A stretch of DNA of 5,443 nucleotides from Nocardioidaceae bacterium (lineage in GTDB: Bacteria > Actinomycetota > Actinomycetes > Propionibacteriales > Nocardioidaceae). Positions within the stretch are counted from its first letter, which is position 1. Every line of letters starts with the position of its first letter. Positions 1 through 5,443 of this stretch are shown piece after piece. The notes below the pieces were generated by a model, which was not told the DNA's origin, ran no database searches, and worked only from the letters and a program-made list of their open reading frames with translations. The translations under genes and the position numbers were made by a program. The stretch spans positions 2,157,107 through 2,162,549 of the forward strand of contig CP059259.1 in NCBI GenBank assembly GCA_013693815.1, read 5' to 3'.

Positions 1-564
1 GGGTGCCACCAGGGTTACCTCAGCGCCCAGGGTCTGCAGCAGCAGCGCATTGGAGCGGGCCACCCGGCTGTGTAGGACATCACCAACCAACGCGATCCGG
101 CGCCCGTCCAGCGGACCTAGATGCCGAGTCATCGTGAACGCGCCGAGCAGCGCCTGAGTCGGGTGCTCGTGGGTGCCGTCGCCGGCGTTGACCACCCGAG
201 AGCGGGTCCAGCCGGTCTTGGCCAGGCGATGCGCCGCGCCGGAGGCCGGATGGCGGATCACGATGGCGTCGGCGCCCATCGCCTCCAAGGTCAACGCGGT
301 GTCCTTGAGGCTCTCGCCCTTGGACAGCGAGGAGCCTTTGGCGGCGAAGTTGATCACGTCGGCCGAGAGTCGCTTGGCGGCGGCTTCGAACGAGGTACGG
401 GTGCGGGTGGAGTCCTCGAAGAACAGGTTGACCACGGTGCGCCCGCGTAGCGCAGGCAGTTTCTTGATCGGCCGGTCGGCCAGGGTCCGCAGTTCCTCCG
501 CGGTGGACAAGACGAGCTCGGCCTCGTCACGGGACAAGTCGGCCGCCGAGAGCAGGTGCCGCAT
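1..564 (-). CDS. pyrB: Aspartate carbamoyltransferase catalytic chain, N-terminal 188 codons (3' end outside window)
   Basis: Cytosolic enzyme that condenses carbamoyl phosphate with L-aspartate to N-carbamoyl-aspartate, the committed step of de novo pyrimidine synthesis. Translating the minus strand from the ATG at 564-562 gives an open frame to base 1, beginning [20 protein letters not shown]. Visible family motifs are the carbamoyl-phosphate loop [12 protein letters not shown] (residues 49-60), the 80s loop SSLSKGES (78-85), HPTQ (134-137) and the start of the second domain, [13 protein letters not shown] (159-171). About 310 residues are usual, so roughly 120 are missing beyond the left edge. 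The ATG shares its A with the pyrR stop (TGATG), so translation is probably coupled to pyrR and under the same PyrR control. Ornithine carbamoyltransferase shares STRTRTS, but the 80s loop, HPTQ context and pyrR neighbour favour PyrB. No disruption is seen. Confidence 0.96.
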   Translation of the reverse strand, partial: MRHLLSAADLSRDEAELVLSTAEELRTLADRPIKKLPALRGRTVVNLFFEDSTRTRTSFEAAAKRLSADVINFAAKGSSLSKGESLKDTALTLEAMGADAIVIRHPASGAAHRLAKTGWTRSRVVNAGDGTHEHPTQALLGAFTMTRHLGPLDGRRIALVGDVLHSRVARSNALLLQTLGAEVTLVAP

Positions 565-1157
565 CAGGCCTCGCCTCCAGTGCTGTCAACTTCTGGGGCG
601 TCGCTGATCACCACGCTGTCCTCTCCGTCGATCTCGGCCACATGTACCCGCACCGACTCGACCAGCGAGGTGGGCAGGTTCTTGCCGACGAAGTCGGCCC
701 GGATCGGCAGATCGCGGTGACCGCGGTCGACCAGGACGGCCAGCCGCACGGCTCGGGGCCGGCCCACATCGTTGATCGCATCCAGCGCGGCCCGGATCGT
801 ACGACCGCTGAACAGCACGTCATCCACCAACACCACGACCTTGTCGTCGATCCCGCCGGGCGGGATCTCGGTGGGCAGCAGAGCGCGCGCGGGTTTGAGC
901 CGCAGATCGTCGCGATACATGGTGATGTCCAGGGAACCGACTGGCACCCCGGCTTCGTCTGCGGGGCCCTCGACGCCGGCGATCCGGTCGGCGATGCGCT
1001 GGGCAAGCGGGACGCCTCGAGAAGGAATGCCGAGCAGCACCAGGTCGGCAGATCCCTTGTTGCGCTCGAGGATCTCGTGGGCGATGCGGGAGAGTGCGCG
1101 GGAGACGTCACGCGCGTCGAGGACCTCGCGGCCCTTCAAGTCGTCATAGGCAGGCAT
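564..1157 (-). CDS. pyrR: Bifunctional pyrimidine operon regulator / uracil phosphoribosyltransferase PyrR
   Basis: RNA-binding regulator of the pyr operon that senses uridine nucleotides; family members often also have uracil phosphoribosyltransferase activity (uracil + PRPP to UMP). The protein is 197 aa, close to the family norm of about 180-195. It shows a type I PRTase fold: [19 protein letters not shown] (41-59), the PyrR-typical DITMYRDDL (77-85), the PRPP loop [10 protein letters not shown] (111-120) and [19 protein letters not shown] (142-160). The frame is open further, to a GTG at 1187. I chose the ATG at 1157 because AAGGAGGT lies 11 nt upstream, while the GTG start would make that Shine-Dalgarno part of the coding region and add a meaningless [11 protein letters not shown] PyrR-binding hairpin lies directly before it, implying autorepression. 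pyrB follows with a one-base overlap. Confidence 0.97.
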   Translation of the reverse strand: MPAYDDLKGREVLDARDVSRALSRIAHEILERNKGSADLVLLGIPSRGVPLAQRIADRIAGVEGPADEAGVPVGSLDITMYRDDLRLKPARALLPTEIPPGGIDDKVVVLVDDVLFSGRTIRAALDAINDVGRPRAVRLAVLVDRGHRDLPIRADFVGKNLPTSLVESVRVHVAEIDGEDSVVISDAPEVDSTGGEA

Positions 1158-1168
1158 CAGCGTGCCGG

Positions 1169-1176
1169 ACCTCCTT
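1169..1176 (-). promoter_or_regulatory. Shine-Dalgarno of pyrR (AAGGAGGT)
   Basis: Near-perfect anti-16S complement lying 11 nt before the ATG at 1157. It decides the pyrR start and forms part of the 3' arm of the PyrR hairpin, which makes it the likely control point. Confidence 0.85.
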
Positions 1177-1206
1177 CTCCGCCTCACGGGACGGCTCGTT
1201 AAAGGA
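1172..1206 (-). promoter_or_regulatory. PyrR-binding RNA hairpin sequestering the pyrR Shine-Dalgarno
   Basis: On the minus strand the lower stem TCCTT (1206-1202) pairs with AAGGA (1176-1172). An asymmetric internal loop follows, then an upper stem CCGTC (1194-1190) with GGCGG (1183-1179), including one U-G pair at 1191/1182, closed by the hexaloop CCGUGA (1189-1184). The segment TCCCGTGAGG (1191-1182) matches the PyrR recognition signature UCCNGNGAGG exactly, and the bulged two-stem layout is that of known PyrR binding loops. The 3' arm of the lower stem contains most of the Shine-Dalgarno AAGGAGGT (1176-1169), so PyrR binding would hide the ribosome site. No competing antiterminator or U-tract terminator is visible, so the mechanism inferred is translational repression, as reported for Mycobacterium smegmatis, rather than Bacillus-type attenuation. 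Confidence 0.88.
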
Positions 1207-1220
1207 TGTCGATCGCCCTG

Positions 1221-1249
1221 ACCCTATCGCACAACGCCCTACTTCACGA
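1221..1249 (-). promoter_or_regulatory. Candidate pyrR promoter
   Basis: A weak -10 candidate TAGGGT (1226-1221; TAnnnT form) is preceded 17 nt upstream by TCGTGA (1249-1244), a poor -35. Initiation would then fall near 1213-1215, giving a leader of about 55 nt that begins just before the PyrR hairpin. The position is better evidence than the sequence match. The -35 would overlap the end of the upstream protease reading frame. The operon may also receive read-through from upstream. Confidence 0.35.
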
Positions 1250-2293
1250 CAGCGGTGTAGGCCGAGTAAACCGACTTGGGACGTACCCGGTCTTGGTGCC
1301 GGTGATCTTGACCCGAAGCTTCTTGCCCTTGACTGCGGACGTCACGGTGTACGTCGACTTGGTTGCCTTCTTGATGGCCTTGCTCCCGGCATACCACTGG
1401 TACTTGAACCTGGCACCTGCCGTCCAAGTCCCGGTGACGGCCGTCAGTTTCTTGCCGACCGTGGCCTTACCGCGCACCTTGACCTTGCCGGAGGCAAGCT
1501 TCTTGCCGTCGATCACTACCGGTGCCGAGATACGCCACACAGCTGGTCCCTCGGCGTCTCCGTTCACCTGGATGGAGATCTTGTGGCCCACCATCCCCGG
1601 GGTGAGCTTGAGGGTGCGTCCGTATTGCTTGAGATAGGCGCCGTCTTTCAGCCACACATACCGGTAACCGACAAAAGCAGTGCCCCAATCGGGTTCGTCG
1701 ATGCTGAGCGTTCCCGGGTAGCGCGGCGTGCCCTTGATCACCGGCTTGGTGGGCGCCCAGGCAGCCGGCGCGACTTCCACGGTCTCGGCTGAGGACCTGG
1801 TCTGGCTCTGGCCACCGCGAGTGCCGGTCACCTCGACCCGGACGCGCTTGCCGACCATCGCCTTGGTGAGCAACAGGTTCCACTTCGTCCCTGCCTTGGC
1901 TCCATCGACGTACCACTGGTAGCTGAAGGAAACCTCCTCACCCCAGTTGCCGGTCACCGCTTCCGCGTAGCTTCCGGCTGACGGTGGATCCAGCGCCCTG
2001 ACCGTCGGGGTCTGCGGGTCCAGCCAACTGACATCCGTGATCGGATCGGAGACCAGCGTGACAGCGCGGTGACCAGGCGCTGACGCCGTCACGGTGACGG
2101 TGATCTGGGCGCCGATATCTTCCGCGCGGAAGCTGTAGTTCTCACCAGTGATCGGCGTGCCCAACGCACCCAGGATCAGGGCACCATCGCGCCTCCATTG
2201 GTAAAGGACCTTGGTGAAGGCAGGACTGGGATTCCCCAAGTTCGCCTTCACAGCCATACCTACGACCTTCTTACCGGTAACCGTCAGCACTGG
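1239..2293 (-). repeat. Four protein-level Ig-like repeats in the metalloprotease C-terminus
   Basis: Four units of roughly 80 residues share the pattern of a 'YQW..DG' core followed by a 'G..I.V.V.G' strand. The cores are LYQWRRDGALI, FSYQWYVDGAKAG, YRYVWLKDGAYLK and FKYQWYAGSKAIKK, each followed by a strand such as IGAQITVTVTA, VGKRVRVEVTG, VGHKISIQVNG or KGKKLRVKITG. The last unit is rich in Lys (KVKVRGKATVGKK). Such tandem units are common at the C-termini of secreted actinobacterial proteins and probably act as stalks or wall/substrate-binding modules. The copies are diverged at the DNA level, so this is not a recent duplication. Confidence 0.75.
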
Positions 2294-3368
2294 GGCCGGT
2301 GCGTAGTCGTCTCCCACTGCGGTCAGCGTCAACCGGATCCGCGCACTGGATGCTGTGGCGTCGAGCACCTCGACCTTCAACGAGCCGGTGGGGTTGGTGA
2401 AAGCAGGATCACCAGACGTCATCGTCAGCTTCGCGTCTGGGCCGATCTTCTGCAGCCAGTGGTGCCGGTAGTTGAGGCCGTCACGCGACCGGTAGACCAG
2501 GCTCACCCCGGAGGCCCATCCCGGTGTATTTCCCCATACGTTGCCATCCTCAGGGGTACGGAACTCAGCGAAGTAGTAGCCCACCGTGCCCGTGTCGTGG
2601 ATTTTGACCGAACGCACTCCGGTCGAGCCGCTGCGGGGATACAGGGTGAACTCCTGGCTGGCGGAGTGCTGGCCATGTGGCAGGAGGAACTCCTGCTGTT
2701 CACCTGGCTTGACCCAGTCAAGAGCATCGCGAATCGACGAGTTCAGTGCCGACAGCCCGGTGAAACCGGCTAAGCCTCCACCCATCACGCTGCCGTAGTC
2801 GCCGTACTCCTCCGAGCTGGAGATCACTGGACAGGTCGCGGCGCATAGAGCTGAAGGCGAGTGCTCGAGACCGATGTTGTGCCCGATTCGTGAGCGATAG
2901 TGCCAGCCAGGGTCGTTGTCGCAGCCGCCACAATGGGCGAGCCCGATACGCCGGCGATTCCACCGAGGCGGCAACTTGCCGGCACCACCATCACGGCCTG
3001 ATCCCCGCTTGCAGGGTGCCTGCTTTGGCCAGACCCTCGGCGGTGAACTTCTCGCGGTCGGGGCCCTCCAACCCACAGCCTGTCGCGGTCGTATGCGCGG
3101 TTTCATACCGGACCACGGTGTTTGCCACAGTGAACGAAGTGATCCGGCCGTCGGACTGCTCTCGCCAGAAGTCGGCCGCCTGCTGCGCAGCTGCCTTGAC
3201 CTCGGTATTGGTGGGCACATCGCCCTTGTTGGTCATCACGACCAGCACGAAACGGTAGCTAGCCAGCTCACCGGCCGCGACACTGCGCTCGACACTCAGG
3301 CCACCGACGACGAGCAACGCCGCCAGAGCCACCGCGAATGACTTAAGAACCGATCTCGCTGATCGCAT
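1239..3368 (-). pseudogene. Secreted metzincin zinc metalloprotease with C-terminal Ig-like repeats, three frameshifts
   Basis: Probably an exported protease, now broken. The start chosen is the ATG at 3368, with GAGGGG (3380-3375) 6 nt upstream; the ATG at 3374 abuts that site. A signal peptide follows: MRSARSVLK, hydrophobic FAVALAALLVVGG, likely cleavage after VAA at residue 32. The frame must shift once near 3003-3006 (to read DQAVMVVPASC...TIAHESG), once at 2880/2881 (to read HNIGLEHS) and once near 1278-1280 (to end PKSVYSAYTAVVK, stop at 1239). Each correction adds one base, giving about 710 residues. The reconstructed zinc motif HESGHNIGLEH is at 160-170 and a Met-turn SVMGGG at 194-199, the metzincin layout (reprolysin or gametolysin-like; exact family unsure). 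Four Ig-like repeats follow. Uncorrected, the longest open piece (3220-1244) starts with about 112 out-of-frame Arg/Pro-rich residues and lacks a complete zinc site. Sequencing error is the alternative to real decay. Confidence 0.8.
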
Positions 3369-3374
3369 GCCCAT

Positions 3375-3380
3375 CCCCTC
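3375..3380 (-). promoter_or_regulatory. Ribosome binding site of the metalloprotease (GAGGGG)
   Basis: It lies 6 nt before the ATG at 3368 and directly against the ATG at 3374. That spacing favours 3368, giving the signal peptide MRSARSVLK rather than MGMRSARS. Confidence 0.55.
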
Positions 3381-3412
3381 GGCCCGAAGCCTGGCTTAGC
3401 CGTCCCCGATCG

Positions 3413-3441
3413 AGTATGCGACCCCACATCCCGGGTGTCTA
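3413..3441 (-). promoter_or_regulatory. Candidate sigma-70-type promoter of the metalloprotease
   Basis: TAGACA (3441-3436; five of six to TTGACA), exactly 17 nt, then CATACT (3418-3413; four of six to TATAAT), on the minus strand in the 95-bp gap before the protease. Transcription would begin near 3406, about 38 nt before the ATG at 3368. This suggests the protease is transcribed separately from the CoA-transferase. A direct repeat GTGGGGTC sits on either side of the -35 (3459-3452 and 3427-3420), the second copy in the spacer. Confidence 0.5.
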
Positions 3442-3463
3442 CGGTCAACCGGACCCCACCCTG

Positions 3464-4972
3464 TCAGCGCATGGTGCCGGTATCCAGGTAGCGCTGGTGC
3501 CAGCCCAGAGCCTCGCCGAGCAGATGTGGGGTGTGCCGGGCGGTCGGCCGCTCTCGCCAGGCTCGGTCGTGATAATCGCGCAGCTCGTCGCGGTAGTCGG
3601 GGTGGGCGCAGTTGGCGATGATCCTGGTTGCCCGGTTCCTTGGTGACAGGCCGCGCAGATCGGCCAGACCCTGCTCGGTGACCAGCACGTGCACGTCGTG
3701 CTCGGTGTGGTCGACATGACTGACCATCGGCACGATCGCCGAGACTGCACCGCTCTTGGCGGTGGAGGGTGACAGGAAGAAGTTGAGGTACGCGTTGCGG
3801 GCGAAATCCCCGCTGCCCCCGATCCCGTTCATGATCTCGCTGCCGAGCACATGGGTGGAGTTCACGTTGCCGTAGATGTCTGCTTCGAGCATCCCGTTCA
3901 TCGCGATCACGCCGAGCCGGCGGATCAGCTCCGGGTGGTTGGAGATCGCCTCGCTGCGTAGCAGAATCCGTCCCTTGTAGGAGGCGATGTTGTCGATGAA
4001 ACGGCGCACCCCCTCGTTGGAGAGCCCGAACGAGGTCGCCGAAGCGGCACGCAGCGTGCCGGAGTCGAGCAGGTCCAGCATCGCGTCCTGCAGCACCTCG
4101 GTGAACGCGGTCAGGCCGGTGAACTCGCTGTCACCCAGACCAGCGAGCACCGCGTTAGCCGTATTGCCGACGCCGGACTGGATCGGCAGCAGTGTCGCAG
4201 GCATCCGGCCGGCCCGTACTTCGTGACCGAGGAACTCCACCAGATGCCCGGCAATCGCCATCGAGGTCTCACCTGGTGGGTCGAACGGTGAGTTGCGGTC
4301 CGGTGCATCGGTGCGAACCACGGCCGCCACCTTGTCCACGTCAACGCGCAAGTAGGGTTCGCCGATGCGCTGCATCGGCTCGGTCATCATGAGCGGCAAC
4401 CGGTGCGGCGGCATCGCGGAGCCGTAGTAGATGTCGTGGAAACCCTCGAGTTCGCGGGGCTGCCAGTCGTTGACCTCGAGGATCACCGTTCTCGCCTGCT
4501 CCAGCCAGGTCTTGTTGTTGCCCACCGAGCTACTCGGCACCAGCAGCCCACCCGGCAGGATCGCGGTGACCTCGACGATCGCGACATCGAGGTCACCGTA
4601 GAAGCCGAACCACATCTGTTGTGCGCTGTGGCTCAGGTGTGCGTCGATGTAGTCGACCTCGCCGGCATTGATCAGTCGACGCAGAGTCGGATCGGAGTTG
4701 TACGGCAGCCGGGTCGCGATGCCATGTGCCTCGGCCAGAACGCCGTCTGCCGACGCCGCGGTCGAGGCCCCCGACCAAAGTCCGATCCGGAAGTCCTCGC
4801 CGCGCTTGTGGGCAGCTTGGATCCGTGCCGCCAAGGCCGCGGGCAGCGCTTTGGGGTAGCCGGCTCCGGTGAAACCGCTTATCCCGACGTTGTCGCCAGG
4901 GCGCACCAGTTCCGCTGCCGCTTCGGCGGTCGTCAGCCGCTGGGTGAGCACGGGGCACGTTACTCGGGTCAT
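3464..4972 (-). CDS. Acetyl-CoA hydrolase/transferase family protein (probable succinyl-CoA:acetate or propionate CoA-transferase)
   Basis: Cytosolic family I CoA-transferase of 502 aa, the usual length for the Ach1/Cat1/AarC/ScpC group. It probably moves CoA between succinate and acetate or propionate through a glutamyl-CoA intermediate. Visible motifs are PGDNVGISGFTGAGYPK (25-41), the CoA-binding glycine loop SGVGNTANAVLAGLG (266-280), FTEVLQD (290-296) with Glu292 as the expected nucleophile (Glu294 in the similarly long Acetobacter AarC), GIGGSGDFARNAY (383-395) and IANCAHPDYRDEL (452-464). The ATG at 4972 was chosen because GGAAGGGG lies 5 nt upstream; the frame extends open to 5104, but that would overlap nusB and add Arg/Ser-rich residues. 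It starts 46 bp after nusB on the same strand, so read-through is likely. Substrates cannot be read from sequence; in propionate-forming actinomycetes this enzyme closes the Wood-Werkman cycle. The gene is intact. Confidence 0.93.
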   Translation of the reverse strand: MTRVTCPVLTQRLTTAEAAAELVRPGDNVGISGFTGAGYPKALPAALAARIQAAHKRGEDFRIGLWSGASTAASADGVLAEAHGIATRLPYNSDPTLRRLINAGEVDYIDAHLSHSAQQMWFGFYGDLDVAIVEVTAILPGGLLVPSSSVGNNKTWLEQARTVILEVNDWQPRELEGFHDIYYGSAMPPHRLPLMMTEPMQRIGEPYLRVDVDKVAAVVRTDAPDRNSPFDPPGETSMAIAGHLVEFLGHEVRAGRMPATLLPIQSGVGNTANAVLAGLGDSEFTGLTAFTEVLQDAMLDLLDSGTLRAASATSFGLSNEGVRRFIDNIASYKGRILLRSEAISNHPELIRRLGVIAMNGMLEADIYGNVNSTHVLGSEIMNGIGGSGDFARNAYLNFFLSPSTAKSGAVSAIVPMVSHVDHTEHDVHVLVTEQGLADLRGLSPRNRATRIIANCAHPDYRDELRDYHDRAWRERPTARHTPHLLGEALGWHQRYLDTGTMR

Positions 4973-4977
4973 GCGAT

Positions 4978-4985
4978 CCCCTTCC
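4978..4985 (-). promoter_or_regulatory. Ribosome binding site of the CoA-transferase (GGAAGGGG)
   Basis: Purine-rich site 5 nt before the ATG at 4972. It fixes this start against longer in-frame starts lying inside nusB. Confidence 0.6.
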
Positions 4986-4995
4986 GAGGACACGA

Positions 4996-5010
4996 GCAAC
5001 CTGAGGCTGC
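4996..5010 (-). other. Small stem-loop between nusB and the CoA-transferase
   Basis: GCAGCC (5010-5005), loop TCA, GGTTGC (5001-4996): six pairs with one G-U, 8 nt after the nusB stop. No U-tract follows, so it is not a convincing intrinsic terminator; it could be a processing or attenuation element, or chance in G+C-rich DNA. Confidence 0.25.
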
Positions 5011-5018
5011 AACCGGCG

Positions 5019-5429
5019 TCAGGCCGAGAGCGCCGACTTGTCGCGGGCGATATTGCCGAGCACTCCGTTGACGAACGCCGGTGACTCGTCGGTGGAGAGC
5101 TCACGGGCCAGACTCATCGCCTCCGAAACCGCAACGGCATCGGGCACATCAGTGGCGTAGAGGATTTCGTAGACACCGATCCGCAGCACATTGCGGTCCA
5201 CGCCCGGCATCCGCTCCAGCGTCCAGCCTTGGGCATAGTCGGCGACCAATTCGTCGATCCGGGTCTGATGCTCCACTACACCACGCACCAGGGCGGTGGT
5301 GTAGTCGTTGACCGGAGGATCCCCGGCAGCGACCCGCTCGTCGAGCGTGCCCCCGAGCGGAAGTCCCTGCAGTTCCCCCTCGAACAGTACGTCGAGGGCG
5401 CGTTTGCGGGCTTTGGACCTGGCAGCCAC
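5019..5429 (-). CDS. nusB: Transcription antitermination factor NusB
   Basis: Small all-helical RNA-binding protein that pairs with NusE (ribosomal protein S10) at boxA, supporting antitermination during rRNA transcription. The 136-aa length is typical. Family landmarks are the N-terminal basic RKARKRALDVLFEGE region (KARKRALDVLFEGE, 6-19), DRNVLRIGVYEILY (78-91), VAVSEAMSLAREL (99-111) and the C-terminal FVNGVLGNIARD (119-130). It begins with GTG at 5429-5427, with purine-rich GGAAGG (5443-5438) 8 nt further upstream at the window edge; the frame cannot be checked beyond base 5443. In many actinobacteria nusB follows efp and precedes pyrR, so efp probably lies just outside to the right, and pyrR about 3.9 kb downstream here is the displaced partner. 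Confidence 0.96.
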   Translation of the reverse strand: MAARSKARKRALDVLFEGELQGLPLGGTLDERVAAGDPPVNDYTTALVRGVVEHQTRIDELVADYAQGWTLERMPGVDRNVLRIGVYEILYATDVPDAVAVSEAMSLARELSTDESPAFVNGVLGNIARDKSALSA

Positions 5430-5443
5430 CTGACCTGCCTTCC

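Noticed and set aside
121..607. Two plus-strand frames opposite pyrB
   Set aside because: The minus strand translates to PyrB with STRTRTS and HPTQ motifs, so the plus frames are shadows.
642..1202. Plus-strand frame of 186 codons opposite pyrR
   Set aside because: The minus strand encodes an unmistakable PyrR with all motifs; the plus frame has no recognisable domain.
2198..2773. Plus-strand frame of 191 codons opposite the protease
   Set aside because: The minus-strand frame shows a coherent Met-turn and Ig-like repeats here; the plus frame shows no domain or ribosome site of note.
1244..3220. Single long frame of 658 codons taken as a complete gene
   Set aside because: Its first roughly 112 residues are Arg/Pro/Ser-rich out-of-frame sequence, while the signal peptide and HESG half of the zinc site are in two other frames. 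Only the part from about 2884 down is genuine.
1239..3368. Programmed ribosomal frameshifting in the protease
   Set aside because: Three independent shifts would be needed, none at a recognisable slippery sequence with a downstream pseudoknot. Decay or error is simpler.
4996..5010. Intrinsic terminator after nusB
   Set aside because: The stem is short, contains a wobble pair and has no U-tract after it; kept only as a low-confidence stem-loop.
4403..5071. Plus-strand frame of 222 codons
   Set aside because: It lies wholly opposite the CoA-transferase and the nusB end, and its composition is typical of an antisense shadow in G+C-rich DNA.

Overview
The window is G+C-rich and every credible gene lies on the minus strand. 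Codon use, the PyrR translational-control leader and the Ig-like secreted protein point to an actinomycete; Propionibacteriales is a guess. In transcription order (right to left) it holds nusB (complete), a family I CoA-transferase annotated in databases as acetyl-CoA hydrolase/transferase (complete), a secreted zinc metalloprotease with four C-terminal Ig-like repeats whose reading frame is broken three times, pyrR (complete) and pyrB (first 188 codons; the gene runs off the left edge).

The outer genes are housekeeping. NusB is a transcription antitermination factor. PyrR and PyrB begin a pyrimidine biosynthesis operon: the pyrR stop and pyrB start overlap by one base (TGATG). The short leader before pyrR folds into a hairpin with an exact match to the PyrR-binding signature UCCNGNGAGG in its upper stem and loop, and its lower stem buries the pyrR Shine-Dalgarno sequence. 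This is the layout expected for autogenous translational repression when UMP/UTP are plentiful.

The two genes between nusB and pyrR have no obvious link to either. The CoA-transferase starts 46 bp after nusB and may be co-transcribed with it. The protease has its own candidate promoter (TAGACA, 17-nt spacer, CATACT) in the 95 bp before its start. Its frame must be corrected by one base near 3003-3006, at 2880/2881 and near 1278-1280. With all three corrections it becomes a coherent protein of about 710 residues: signal peptide, metzincin catalytic domain with HESGHNIGLEH, Met-turn and Ig-like repeats. One break falls inside the zinc-binding motif. All other genes in the window are in frame, so this is either a decaying pseudogene or a cluster of indel errors. 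No RNA genes, mobile elements, CRISPR arrays or gene-free stretches above 300 bases were seen.
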